Position numbers and translations under genes: made by a program. From Candidatus Altimarinota bacterium (GTDB lineage Bacteria; Patescibacteriota; Gracilibacteria; UBA1369; LOWO2-01-FULL-3): DNA of 55,197 bases. The notes beneath the pieces are model-generated. The model made no database searches, was not told the origin of the DNA, and saw only the letters and a list, made by a program, of their open reading frames with translations. Positions 32,093 through 41,220 of the stretch are shown piece by piece. Positions within the stretch are counted from its first letter, which is position 1. The number at the start of each line of letters is the position of its first letter. The stretch is from contig JAESSS010000047.1 of NCBI GenBank assembly GCA_016763975.1, positions 1-55,197 of the forward strand, given 5' to 3'.

Positions 32093-33600
32093 ACATCTAT
32101 TCTCTCGAAAAGAATCGGACCTTTTTTCAATGCGACCCCACTCTCCAATTCACCCCATTTGTAAGTCAAATCCAGTTTTTTGATATCCACACCAATTGCC
32201 CCTGCAATTTTTTCTGCAGTCTCTGGAATGATTGGCAAAATCAATAAAACCACCAATTTCAACACTTCAATCAAATTATAAATCACCACCGGCAAATCAA
32301 CGTCGTTTTCCTTGGCCATTGCCCATGGTTTTTTGTCATCAATATATTTATTTCCAAATGAAACCAATCCACAAACCGTCTCACAAACACCCTTTAAATC
32401 AAATTTTTCATAACCCTCCATCGCCTTATCCAAAAATGCCTGCATCTCACCAGCCACATCCTCATCATTCTCAGGTTTTTCAGGCGTCAGTCCACCCAAA
32501 TACTTCTCAGACATCACCACCACACGATTGAGCAAATTGCCCATTCCGTTAGCCAATTCACTATTATGAACATTTACAAAACGATCATGTGAAAAATCCC
32601 CATCATCAGTAGTCGGAATTTCCCTCAACAAAAAGTATCGCAACGCATCACAACCATATTTCTCAATATATTCGATAGGATTCACCACATTCCCCAAACT
32701 CTTACTCATCTTCTGTCCCTCACTTGTCACAAAACCATGAGCATAAACAGCTTTTGGCAAATCCAAACCGGCCGACATCAACATTCCAATCCAAATTCCT
32801 GCATGAAAACGCAAAATATCTTTGCCGATCAAATGTACGTCCGCCGGCCAATATTTTTTAAACTGTTCACTTTCCTCAGCATAACCAATTCCATTAAGGT
32901 AATTAGAAAGCGCATCACACCACACATACATCACATGTTCAGGATCATCCGGCACCTCCACACCCCAAGGCAATGAAGTTTTGGGCCGAGAAAAACTAAC
33001 ATCATAAAGCCCATCCTCACCAATAATATTCAAAATCTCTTTCTTGCGATTTTCTGGCAAAACTTCCAACTCTCCACTCTCAATCACCGCTTTAATTTTG
33101 TCAGAATACTTCGAAAGTCGGAAAAAATAATTCTCTTCCTCAAGCACTTTCGGCTCCGTTTTATGAATCTCACATTTCCCATCAATCAAATCTTTTTCCG
33201 GTATAAAACGTTCACATCCCACACAATAGTTACCTTCATATTTATCTTTATAAATGTCCCCTCTTTCCGCCATCAACTTCCAAATCTTCTGTGAACCAAG
33301 ATGGTGATATTTCTCAGTTGTCCTGATGAAATGATCGTTAGAAAGATTGAAAGTGTCTTTTAATTCACGAAACTGCTCAGCATATTTATCCGTAAAAGGC
33401 TGCAGCTCCATACCCTCTTTTTGCGCTGTCTCATACACTTTGACCCCATGTTCGTCAGTTCCGTACATAAAGAAAACATCATCACTTTTGAGCCGATGAT
33501 AACGCGCCAAAACATCCGCCTGCAAAAATTCCAATGCATGCCCGATATGCGGCGGTGCATTCACATAAGCGATCGCTGTGGTGATATAAAACTTACTCAT
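32089..33600 (-). CDS. metG: methionyl-tRNA synthetase
   Basis: A 503-aa class I enzyme charging tRNA-Met. HIGH-type motif PPHIGHAL near residue 17, one zinc knuckle (CVGCERFIPEKDLIDGKCEIH), the KMSKS motif GQKMSKSLGNVV, and the helical anticodon-binding region. It lacks the C-terminal tRNA-binding (Arc1p-like) domain. TGC-TACACT (complement 33608-33616) ends 7 bases before the ATG, so it is predicted to be leaderless. Confidence 0.97.
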   Translation of the reverse strand: MSKFYITTAIAYVNAPPHIGHALEFLQADVLARYHRLKSDDVFFMYGTDEHGVKVYETAQKEGMELQPFTDKYAEQFRELKDTFNLSNDHFIRTTEKYHHLGSQKIWKLMAERGDIYKDKYEGNYCVGCERFIPEKDLIDGKCEIHKTEPKVLEEENYFFRLSKYSDKIKAVIESGELEVLPENRKKEILNIIGEDGLYDVSFSRPKTSLPWGVEVPDDPEHVMYVWCDALSNYLNGIGYAEESEQFKKYWPADVHLIGKDILRFHAGIWIGMLMSAGLDLPKAVYAHGFVTSEGQKMSKSLGNVVNPIEYIEKYGCDALRYFLLREIPTTDDGDFSHDRFVNVHNSELANGMGNLLNRVVVMSEKYLGGLTPEKPENDEDVAGEMQAFLDKAMEGYEKFDLKGVCETVCGLVSFGNKYIDDKKPWAMAKENDVDLPVVIYNLIEVLKLVVLLILPIIPETAEKIAGAIGVDIKKLDLTYKWGELESGVALKKGPILFERIDV

Positions 33601-33607
33601 GGCTCGG

Positions 33608-33616
33608 AGTGTAGCA
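33608..33616 (-). promoter_or_regulatory. extended -10 of metG (leaderless)
   Basis: On the complement: TGC-TACACT, 7 bases, ATG 33600. No good -35 box. Confidence 0.45.
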
Positions 33617-33650
33617 AAAAAGTGACTGAGAGTGTAGAAAATAACACTTC

Positions 33651-34154
33651 CTACTCCTCATCCAATACATCCCAATACTTCCCACGATAATAAGCCTGAA
33701 TAGGTCTCAAATGTCCCATTGCCTCTATTTCCTCACGAGTATATGAAAAACGTTTATCAATAACTCTAGAAAGCTCAGCACCACGCAAACCATTAGCCCA
33801 TTCTTCCAAAATTGCATCCAGCAACTGCTGTCCATTTTTCTCACTAATTTTCTGTATAGGAATAGCACCAGCTTTATAAACAGACAGCCCTGCATCATAT
33901 TTTCCTGCTCTCAAGATCCCATGATCATCCTTTCCATCAGCAATAATAAAAACAGCAGCTCCTCTAGCAATCATCTCCTCAATAACAGGAACCAAGTTAT
34001 CTACAAAAGCCCCCGTAGCAACAGTAGTATAAATCAACACCTCCAAATCCATTGTCATCTGACGAAAAAGATCCACATTCATCAAAGGTTGCACACTCAA
34101 AGCCGCTATCTTCGGCCCCTCACCATTACTGTTGATACCAATCTCCATAACCAT
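33651..34154 (-). CDS. stand-alone asparaginase C-terminal-domain-like protein
   Basis: About 165-167 aa (start at ATG 34154 or 34148). The sequence VLIYTTVATGAFVDNLVPVIEEM, ARGAAVFIIADGKDDHGILR, YDAGLSVYKAGAIPIQKIS matches the C-terminal domain of type I L-asparaginase/GatD proteins (the region binding or closing over the active site). The N-terminal catalytic domain, with its Thr nucleophiles, is missing. A C-terminal extension (RFSYTREEIEAMGHL) follows. It overlaps the PilX-like gene by about 25 bp and ends the pilus operon. Confidence 0.65.
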   Translation of the reverse strand: MVMEIGINSNGEGPKIAALSVQPLMNVDLFRQMTMDLEVLIYTTVATGAFVDNLVPVIEEMIARGAAVFIIADGKDDHGILRAGKYDAGLSVYKAGAIPIQKISEKNGQQLLDAILEEWANGLRGAELSRVIDKRFSYTREEIEAMGHLRPIQAYYRGKYWDVLDEE

Positions 34155-35289
34155 TCTTTTTATAAGTAGAATAAAGGGAAAAATTGAATACTGGCATAAA
34201 TCCGCCACGACGTACTTTTACATTAACTGACTGAGTATTGCCACCGCTGTAGCCTTTTGATGAGATTTCAGCGAATTCACGAACGGTGCCCTCTCCACCA
34301 AACAATTCAACACGATAGAAGATTTTTGAACGATCTTGGCGTTCATCAGGCCCATATTTATCAGGATTCAGGGCGGACGGATTCATCAAATTAGTCAAAG
34401 TAAGGTAGTTCAGGTCGTGAGTTTGTAGAAATTGTTTTGTAGAATAACAAGAATGGATGTTTTCACTATCCACACCACCATTACGGTTACCTTGGAAATC
34501 ATAGTATTCACGAGCGTGAGTGTTAGGACAAGTTCCGATATAGGTTTTGGCCAATTCATCACCTAAATTTTCTGCCGAAACAGGTGTTGGCGACACATAA
34601 TCGATACAATTAATTTCACTGGTATAACGCCCCTGACCCAAATTACAACGCATAGTCCCGAACCATGACGGCTCCTTAGCACCGGTTTGAGCGAATTCAT
34701 CTCCACCTCCCACCTGCGTCGCCGCCGTGAAATCACTAATCGTCTCCGTTTCACCATTTCTAATACCCAAAACCTTCCACCTCAACACATCCCATCCACT
34801 GGTCCCACCCTTAAAATTCAAATCACTCTGCGGATCAAACAATACATAAAATTCCACCGTAAAATCCTCAACCGGCACAGCAACTTCGTCCTTCAAAACA
34901 AAAAGCGGCACAGTGATCGACTGATTCAAATCCAAAACATCGTAATAAGCCGTTAACGGCGCTGTAGAAACATCAAATCCACTTTCAAAACAAGGATAAG
35001 CACTACAACGATTATCTACTTTGTATTCGGCCACACTCGAACCAACCCTCAGAGGCTCAAAATTATCCCCTGGCTGCCATCCCGGCAACTCATTGTTTAA
35101 TCCATACAAAGCCACTTCCACACCACTCTCAGCCGCGTAATAAGCCCTCCCAGCGTCCATCAAACCAGTGGTCACACGCAATTCACGCATCACCAATGAT
35201 GAAAGAACCAAAGAAATCGAAATCAAAACTCCCATCACCATCAATGCGGTGAGTAGTGCCGATCCTTTTATGTCAGAGAAAAACTTCAT
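34126..35289 (-). CDS. PilX-like pilus assembly protein
   Basis: A 387-aa protein starting MKFFSDIKGSALLTAL (ATG 35289). It has a type IV pilin-like hydrophobic N-terminus (GSALLTALMVMGVLISISLV; the Glu at +5 is absent, as in PilX/GspK types) with AAESGVEVALYGL after it, then a long external domain with four cysteines. Minor pilin or tip protein is likely. Overlaps the preceding prepilin gene by 17 bp. Confidence 0.75.
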   Translation of the reverse strand: MKFFSDIKGSALLTALMVMGVLISISLVLSSLVMRELRVTTGLMDAGRAYYAAESGVEVALYGLNNELPGWQPGDNFEPLRVGSSVAEYKVDNRCSAYPCFESGFDVSTAPLTAYYDVLDLNQSITVPLFVLKDEVAVPVEDFTVEFYVLFDPQSDLNFKGGTSGWDVLRWKVLGIRNGETETISDFTAATQVGGGDEFAQTGAKEPSWFGTMRCNLGQGRYTSEINCIDYVSPTPVSAENLGDELAKTYIGTCPNTHAREYYDFQGNRNGGVDSENIHSCYSTKQFLQTHDLNYLTLTNLMNPSALNPDKYGPDERQDRSKIFYRVELFGGEGTVREFAEISSKGYSGGNTQSVNVKVRRGGFMPVFNFSLYSTYKKNGYGDWYQQ

Positions 35290-35887
35290 TAATAAACTTG
35301 GTATAAATTCTTGAGGAAACAGTTGTTTGCAGCTCAAAAGTAAAAGTACGACCAGTGTCGAACTCTTGCTCAAATTCTGCAAAAATAGTCACTTTTGGTT
35401 GGAATTGAAACTCTGTAAAAGTAACATTTTCCAAAGCATATGGGTCTCGAGAAGGTGAAACATAAATCTTGAAGTCCTTTACATTTACCTCAGAATTCAA
35501 CACTCGCCCATCCCCAACATTAAACACCACTGTCGGATCCACCACCTTTTGTTCATCCAAAACCAATACTCCCCGCCCTTCCACAAACTCATGACGAATC
35601 ATTGTTTTTTTCAAACCATCTTTAGTTACCAACAAAATTTGTTTTTGCGGCCCCACCAAACTCCCCTCCTGTTCATAATCAACCATGCCATCACGCAATT
35701 CACCTACCAAAGTTTCAAAAACACCACGCGCCTCAGAATACATCGTCCTATACTCATTGGCCGCACGTTGAGTCGAAACAATCGAAGTATATGAATTGAT
35801 CAAAACACTCAAAAACACCACGAAAATAGTCATCGAAACTAACATTTCAATTAAAGTAAAACCCTTATTGTTTTTACGAATATTCAT
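35273..35887 (-). CDS. type IV prepilin (PilW/GspJ-like)
   Basis: A 204-aa protein with the prepilin peptidase motif NNKGFTLIEMLVSMTIF, conserved +5 Glu, long hydrophobic helix, then a beta-rich domain. Start is set at ATG 35887 (MNIRKNNKG), in an ATGA overlap with the upstream gene. Third prepilin of the operon. Confidence 0.85.
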   Translation of the reverse strand: MNIRKNNKGFTLIEMLVSMTIFVVFLSVLINSYTSIVSTQRAANEYRTMYSEARGVFETLVGELRDGMVDYEQEGSLVGPQKQILLVTKDGLKKTMIRHEFVEGRGVLVLDEQKVVDPTVVFNVGDGRVLNSEVNVKDFKIYVSPSRDPYALENVTFTEFQFQPKVTIFAEFEQEFDTGRTFTFELQTTVSSRIYTKFINEVFL

Positions 35888-36408
35888 TGCCAATTAGATA
35901 AAATTTCCTTTAACTCCACCGATCTATCACGCACTCCTTCACTCCAATTCACCCTCACTTCCACCAAAACACAATCCTCACAAGAATCATCTTTAGTGAC
36001 AGTTACATGACGCGAATAAATGTCATCAAGCACGCTAGAACCCACTCTAAAGGGCGCAAACTTGGACAGGTCAAACAAAGTGTTAGCGGTCGAAACAGGA
36101 CCCCACGCACTAGGATTTAGCTGTAATCCAAACTCACCACGCAACTCCCCTCCCCACAAATCAACTGAATCAGCACCCAACCATTCTCGATTATGTAGCC
36201 AATTAGTATCACGCACATTACGCACCCCTTCAATACCCTCAACCGCATAATAATAAGCCTGCAAATTACTAACAACATTACGATTCGCATTAATAGTTCT
36301 AGTCAAAAAAGTCGTCGCCGTAACTACCGACACTGTCAGTATCATCATCGCGATCATCACTTCTACAAGTGAAAATCCTTTCTGATTTTGGCGAATATTA
36401 TAAGTCAT
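35884..36408 (-). CDS. type IV prepilin (PilV/GspI-like)
   Basis: A 174-aa protein starting MTYNIRQNQKGFSLVEVMIA (ATG 36408) with the prepilin cleavage site before FSLVE (+5 Glu) and helix. A later YYYAVEGIEGVRNVRDTNWL segment is typical of this kind of minor pilin. Overlaps the upstream prepilin gene by 11 bp. Confidence 0.85.
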   Translation of the reverse strand: MTYNIRQNQKGFSLVEVMIAMMILTVSVVTATTFLTRTINANRNVVSNLQAYYYAVEGIEGVRNVRDTNWLHNREWLGADSVDLWGGELRGEFGLQLNPSAWGPVSTANTLFDLSKFAPFRVGSSVLDDIYSRHVTVTKDDSCEDCVLVEVRVNWSEGVRDRSVELKEILSNWQ

Positions 36409-36994
36409 AAACAACGGTCTTTTTAAATTTTTCATCAACTCCATATTGAATTTCAAATTTCAATTCCTCAAATCCCTCATCAAAACTCGAATCTACAAAA
36501 TATTCCATATCTCCATCCGGTGGCAAAAATTTCATCCAAAAACTAAATCCAACCCCCTCCAAAGCAACAACCTGCAAATTGGGATCTCTCAAAAGCTCAA
36601 TTTTCACAAAGTCCCCCACACAGCCTTTGTACCGCCATTCCCCCTCCTCCCACACCTTCTCCCCCACAAATTCCTGTGAAAAAGAATAGAAATCAAAACC
36701 TTCACCATCCAAATTTTCAAATAAAACTCCAAAACAACGCCCATCATCCTCTGTCGAAACTGCCAATTCCCCATCCTCCAAAGCCGCTTCAATAGCCGCT
36801 TTGCGCGCATCACCGAAATCATCATGAATCGCCTTGGACTTCATTTCTTCAATCACAGAAAGCACTTGATCCCCACCCAAATTCAACAAAGCCCCTTTGC
36901 GATAACTATTATAAGAACCAACAGCCAACATCGCCAAAAAAGCAGAAATCGCTATTACAATCAGAACTTCCATTAATGTGAATCCTTTTTTCAT
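36398..36994 (-). CDS. type IV prepilin (GspH-like)
   Basis: A 198-aa protein with a very short leader, MKKG, then FTLMEVLIVIAISAFLAML (cleavage after Gly4, Glu5 of mature helix). The rest is an acidic external domain with two cysteines. Follows pilC after 2 bp. One of three adjacent minor prepilins. Confidence 0.85.
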   Translation of the reverse strand: MKKGFTLMEVLIVIAISAFLAMLAVGSYNSYRKGALLNLGGDQVLSVIEEMKSKAIHDDFGDARKAAIEAALEDGELAVSTEDDGRCFGVLFENLDGEGFDFYSFSQEFVGEKVWEEGEWRYKGCVGDFVKIELLRDPNLQVVALEGVGFSFWMKFLPPDGDMEYFVDSSFDEGFEELKFEIQYGVDEKFKKTVVYDL

Positions 36995-36996
36995 CT

Positions 36997-38232
36997 TTAA
37001 AAGTTACCAACTGCAGCACTCAAATTAAACATCGGAGCCATAATCGCCAGCGCCAATAAACCTACAAACAAGCCTACAAATAGAATCATTGCCGGTTCAA
37101 ATACTGAAGATAACTTCTTCAAAGAATTAGCAATTTCTCGATCATACTGTTTCGCAACCTTCTCCGAAACTTGCGCCAAAGCAGCAGAACGCTCACCAAT
37201 ACGAAGCATTTGCACCACCTCAGACGAGAACAAATAAGAAGAGTCCTTAATAGATTCAGAAATCTTCTCACCCCTCCTCACCGCCGCAATAACCTCCTGC
37301 ATTTTTAAACGATAAACCCTATTACTAAGCGCATTTCCAGTAATTTTGAGAGTTGTAATAACTGGCACTCCGGCATCAATCAAAATTCCCAACATCGAAA
37401 CAAACCTCAATGTATAAACTTTTCTTAACAAAGAACCCGCAAACGGAAGCTTTAACTTAAAGAAATCCCATCTCAAAGCCCCATATTCAGTTTGTTTGTA
37501 AAAATTAAACAATCCATATGCACTAGCCAAAACTAACAAAATCAACCACCAAAAATTCACAATTCCACTCTGCACAACAATCAAAAACTTAGTAGAAAGC
37601 GGCAAAGATTCACGCGCCACTCCACTTTCAGCCAAAAGCTCAAGCAAAGTCGGCAAAACATAAACCAACATTCCAATAGAAACCAATAACAAAACTGTAA
37701 AAACAACGATCGGATAAATCGCAGCAGCCCACAACTTCATATGCAAATCACTTCTCGCATCCAAAGTTTTAGACAACTTCAAAAGCATTTTGTCCAAACG
37801 CCCAGTCGCCTCACCACTTTTTACAATTCCAATTTCAAACTGATCAAAAACATCATCAAATCTCCCCATCGCATCCGCCACCGACTTACCACCTTCACAA
37901 CTATGTACAATCGTATTCAAAACACGTTGAAACTTGCGACTACCAGCACGCGAAGCCAAGGATTTAATCGCTGTAACAATAGGAATTCCACTATCCACCA
38001 TCACTGCCAACATATGGAAAAAATATGATTTAGTTTTCAAAGAAACCTTTTCTCTATCAATAAAAAAATCCTCCATTCTCACCCACAAACTAGCATTAGA
38101 ATTATTATAAACTCCATAAACTACCCCATCATTCACTTCTTCCTTATAACTCTTCACCTGATCCAAAATCTCCTGTGCTTTAGCAGAATGATGCACCTTT
38201 GCCACTTGTTTTAGCCCTTTAACTTTAAGCAT
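36997..38232 (-). CDS. pilC: type IV pilus inner-membrane platform protein
   Basis: A 411-aa GspF/PilC protein. Two T2SSF domains: FFHMLAVMVDSGIPIVTAI with RKFQRVLNTIVHSCEGGKSVADAM, and RFVSMLGILIDAGVPVITTL with AAVRRGEKISESI, each followed by membrane helices. It recruits the assembly ATPase. Directly abuts pilO (no gap). An assembly ATPase (pilB), prepilin peptidase and pilM are not in this window. Confidence 0.93.
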   Translation of the reverse strand: MLKVKGLKQVAKVHHSAKAQEILDQVKSYKEEVNDGVVYGVYNNSNASLWVRMEDFFIDREKVSLKTKSYFFHMLAVMVDSGIPIVTAIKSLASRAGSRKFQRVLNTIVHSCEGGKSVADAMGRFDDVFDQFEIGIVKSGEATGRLDKMLLKLSKTLDARSDLHMKLWAAAIYPIVVFTVLLLVSIGMLVYVLPTLLELLAESGVARESLPLSTKFLIVVQSGIVNFWWLILLVLASAYGLFNFYKQTEYGALRWDFFKLKLPFAGSLLRKVYTLRFVSMLGILIDAGVPVITTLKITGNALSNRVYRLKMQEVIAAVRRGEKISESIKDSSYLFSSEVVQMLRIGERSAALAQVSEKVAKQYDREIANSLKKLSSVFEPAMILFVGLFVGLLALAIMAPMFNLSAAVGNF

Positions 38233-38805
38233 CTACAATTGGTAAAAGGCCTCCATCGCTAGGGAAAATGTCGCTCTTTGCGATTGATTCACCCCCAATC
38301 TCGATAGCTGCACTGAAATAGAATTCACTCTAAACAAACGTCCATTTTCCTCCATACCCTTCAAAAACTTAGTCAAATCCGAATAATTCCCATCAAAACT
38401 GGCATTAATTTGTACTGAACCAATGCCATCTCTGGCAGATCCACTTTTACCAAAAGAAACTGAATGCAAATTCACATCATGATCCCCTGCCACTACAATC
38501 AAATCTCGAATAATTTCATCTTGAAACAATCCCTCAGGAATAGCATTTCTACTTTCCAAACGTTTCACCTCAGAATCAATTCCTAACTCTTCCTGCGCTA
38601 CCAAAAGCCCAGCAATTTCATCAGAAATCTCTTCAATTCGATCACGAACTTCACCCACACGAGCATTAGCCTCAGCTACTCCTCCTGCAAGTCCTCGTGA
38701 AAAAAATACATAAAACCCAATAGCAATAACCATCAAAAAAGCACCAATTACAGGCCTTTTATCAGCCTTTCTATGCACTGCAATTTCTTCATTTTGATTG
38801 AGCAT
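38233..38805 (-). CDS. PilO-like pilus alignment protein
   Basis: A 190-aa bitopic protein: short cytoplasmic N-terminus, one helix (about 20-38), coiled coil (about 45-80, EANARVGEVRDRIEEISDEI), then a ferredoxin-like domain (VNLHSVSFG, GSVQINASFDGNYSDLTKFL). This order is typical of PilO. Lies between pilN-like and pilC genes. Confidence 0.8.
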   Translation of the reverse strand: MLNQNEEIAVHRKADKRPVIGAFLMVIAIGFYVFFSRGLAGGVAEANARVGEVRDRIEEISDEIAGLLVAQEELGIDSEVKRLESRNAIPEGLFQDEIIRDLIVVAGDHDVNLHSVSFGKSGSARDGIGSVQINASFDGNYSDLTKFLKGMEENGRLFRVNSISVQLSRLGVNQSQRATFSLAMEAFYQL

Positions 38806-38814
38806 TGTAAATGG

Positions 38815-39348
38815 TTAACGAGATCTCGCTTCAGCAAGAACATCTTTGCCTATATAACGAGTCGAAAAATTAAAAGTCAAAACCTCAGCCCCTTCCTCCG
38901 AAATTCCTTTGGCAATAGAAGAGACAAAATTGTTTTCAAAATCATCACTTTCATCAAAAGCCTGAATCAAATCCGCAATATCAAAGTACGGTTCCACGCT
39001 TCCAGAAGTCGTTTTAACACTCATACTAAGCTCATCACCTCCAGTACCGGAATATGAAAGAATATCCACTTTGTTATCAGGAACAGTCTCCAAAATCGTA
39101 TCTAAAACCTTGGACCACCTCACTCTAATATCCCCAAAATCATCCAAAGTACGTTTGGCCGCCACTGCAGCCTCCACTTTTTTGTTCTGAAGAGTAAGCA
39201 ATTTACCTTCCACTTCCTTTAACTCTTCTTGCACTGTCGCAAGTTTGTCATCAGAAATAGCATTTTGCCAAAAGTTATAGCCAGCATGCAGAAACACCCC
39301 TGTAAGAAGGAAAATTCCAAGCATTAATGTTATAGATTTCTTATGCAT
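38815..39348 (-). CDS. PilN-like pilus alignment protein
   Basis: A 177-aa bitopic protein from ATG 39348 (MHKKSITLMLG): one helix, coiled coil (KLATVQEELKEVEGKLLTLQ), then a small external domain. Position ahead of PilO and length match PilN, although the PilM-binding N-terminal peptide is short. First gene of the pilus operon, with a strong promoter. Confidence 0.7.
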   Translation of the reverse strand: MHKKSITLMLGIFLLTGVFLHAGYNFWQNAISDDKLATVQEELKEVEGKLLTLQNKKVEAAVAAKRTLDDFGDIRVRWSKVLDTILETVPDNKVDILSYSGTGGDELSMSVKTTSGSVEPYFDIADLIQAFDESDDFENNFVSSIAKGISEEGAEVLTFNFSTRYIGKDVLAEARSR

Positions 39349-39370
39349 GTTTATTTTTATATTTCCTCTT

Positions 39371-39399
39371 ATTCTAGCACAAAATAGCCTTTTTTTCAA
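39371..39399 (-). promoter_or_regulatory. promoter of the type IV pilus operon
   Basis: On the complement: TTGAAA (39394-39399), 17-bp spacer ending in TGC, TAGAAT (39371-39376). About 23 bp to ATG 39348. Confidence 0.7.
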
Positions 39400-39436
39400 C
39401 GGCTAGAACCCACTAAATCGAACTACTCCTTAGAAA

Positions 39437-40824
39437 TCACACCTTCTCTAAAGCATCCCTCAATTCCCGAGATATCTTTGCTACCTCTCTCCCAACTTCC
39501 ACAGCAACCTGACGTTCATCCCTATCTTCAATTCCAGCATGTTGAGTATGCAAAGACTGCAAATCCATAAAAACTCTACCAATTCGTCTACCGTTACTTT
39601 AACTAAATCACCACTCACAACCTTCTCCAATTCCAGTTTCTTTAAACGCCTTTTAGATGAAAATTTAAAGAAATGTTCAGCCTCCTGCCATGCTGCAAAA
39701 GCAAAAAATGGTCCAGAAATATAAGGAACCTCACCCAAACTAATAGAAGTATGGAACATAAAAAGCATCATAGGCAATGACAAATGCATCTTCCAAATAT
39801 CTTTTCCACTAACAATTTCACCAGCTTTTATGCCATATGAATCCATCAATTTAACAACATCCTCAATACCAACACCTTCCATATCAATTGCTAATTTCAA
39901 CTTATTTCTCAATCGCAATCTTTCAAGCTCAGGTTTAATCAACTCAATAACCTTTTTACTCAACTTCACCAATTCCATCTCTTCACTAACATCCTCAAGA
40001 TCCTCATAACAATTCATAAGACCATTAGATTTCTCATAAATCTCTTCAGGCCTCACTAAGGCCATTATCATCCGATCTATATCACTAACATCCTTAGCGT
40101 ACACATCCATAAAACCCTTCGAAGAACCATCCTGTTCAGCAGCATCAAAAAACAACCTCATTAGCGTTAACTCACTCTTAAGCACCTCTTCTAACCATGC
40201 AATAGCACGCATCAAAGGATCTTCTTTACGAGACCACCTATCTTCATAATACACTTCCCCGAGAGACTTCATCAAAACACTTCTAAGCAAACCAACTACT
40301 ATACTAAACAACTCAAACCCCTTCTTCCCCTCCAAAAGCTCTGCCTTATCACCCAATTCCCCCCTAAGCTCAGCATAATGCTTCGACAAAACAGCATGAC
40401 CAGACAATTCAAACACTCTCGTAACAATATTATCCAAAAAATCACTCTGAAATTCAGCTCCATCAGGAAATTCATATTTATTAAACACACAATGTTTTAA
40501 AATATCCGCCCTCCTACCCTCTCGACTATCACGATCAGAAGCACTAGTTAACACATCAATCTCATTCTTGTGATCAAATAAAAACCTAGCAAAACTCTCC
40601 CTATGATTCCCAGGATTCTCAATAGCCTCATCCAAGTGATTAACCGCCCCACGATACTGCATGTAAACATCGGCCCTTCTACCAATCAATCTACGCTTCA
40701 CCTCAATGGTTGTAGAAAGAAAATCACCCATTGCATCACGAGGAGAAGTCAAAGCAGCTTCATTTTCAGCCACCTCATCATCTACAGCAACATCTGTTAG
40801 ATCAAACTCAATCATATTAAGCAT
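39437..40824 (-). pseudogene. 460-aa orphan protein with a frame break near the C-terminus
   Basis: From ATG 40824 (MLNMIEFDL; ATG 40815 also possible) the frame runs to 39481 as an acidic helical protein of unknown family. The last 30 residues look non-native. In the next frame, the sequence VFMDLQSLHTQHAGIEDRDE to RELRDALEKV, ending at 39437, reads as good coding sequence. One added base in the A5 run at 39569-39573 joins the frames into 462 aa. No domain is recognised. The gene is divergent from the RNHCP gene. Confidence 0.6.
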
Positions 40825-40842
40825 TTTTAAAATAAGATGCAA

Positions 40843-40871
40843 ACCATAGCAGTAAAATGCTTATTTGTCAA
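40843..40871 (-). promoter_or_regulatory. promoter of the 460-aa orphan
   Basis: On the complement: TTGACA (40866-40871), 17-bp spacer ending in TGC, TATGGT (40843-40848). Confidence 0.65.
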
Positions 40872-40882
40872 GCGGGGCGTGT

Positions 40883-40911
40883 TTGACTAACCTTAGCCTT
40901 TCAACCACAAT
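40883..40911 (+). promoter_or_regulatory. leaderless promoter of RNHCP-tilS
   Basis: TTGACT (40883-40888), 17-bp spacer, CACAAT (40906-40911), 6 bases, ATG 40918. A near-ideal -35 and spacing place the transcription start at the ATG itself. Confidence 0.65.
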
Positions 40912-40917
40912 CAGATT

Positions 40918-41220
40918 ATGTCCTTCACAGTAATCAATGAGGAATTCATTTGCCAGAATTGTGGCGAAAATAACCCTAAATTAGGCGGTTCTTGCCGAAA
41001 TCATTGTAGGAAATGCTTATTTAGCCTCCATTTGGACAAAAATTCACCTGGAGATCGACTATCTAAGTGTAAATCATTGATGAAACCGATCAAAGCTGAG
41101 CAAAATGGAAAAAAAGGATGGATGATTATGCAAGAATGTACAAAATGTTCGAAAAAAATCCCAAATAAAGCTGCTACAGATGACAATTTTGATGAAATCA
41201 TTCAATTAACTCAATTATGA
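40918..41220 (+). CDS. RNHCP-domain zinc-finger protein
   Basis: A 100-aa protein. It shows a first zinc knuckle (FICQNCGENN), the name-giving block CRNHCRKCLFSLHLDKNSPG, PMKPI-like KSLMKPIKAEQ, and a second CTKC. RNHCP is a small family thought to bind zinc; its function is not known. The stop overlaps the tilS start (ATGA), so the two proteins are made together, hinting at a tRNA or translation role. Confidence 0.85.
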   Translation: MSFTVINEEFICQNCGENNPKLGGSCRNHCRKCLFSLHLDKNSPGDRLSKCKSLMKPIKAEQNGKKGWMIMQECTKCSKKIPNKAATDDNFDEIIQLTQL

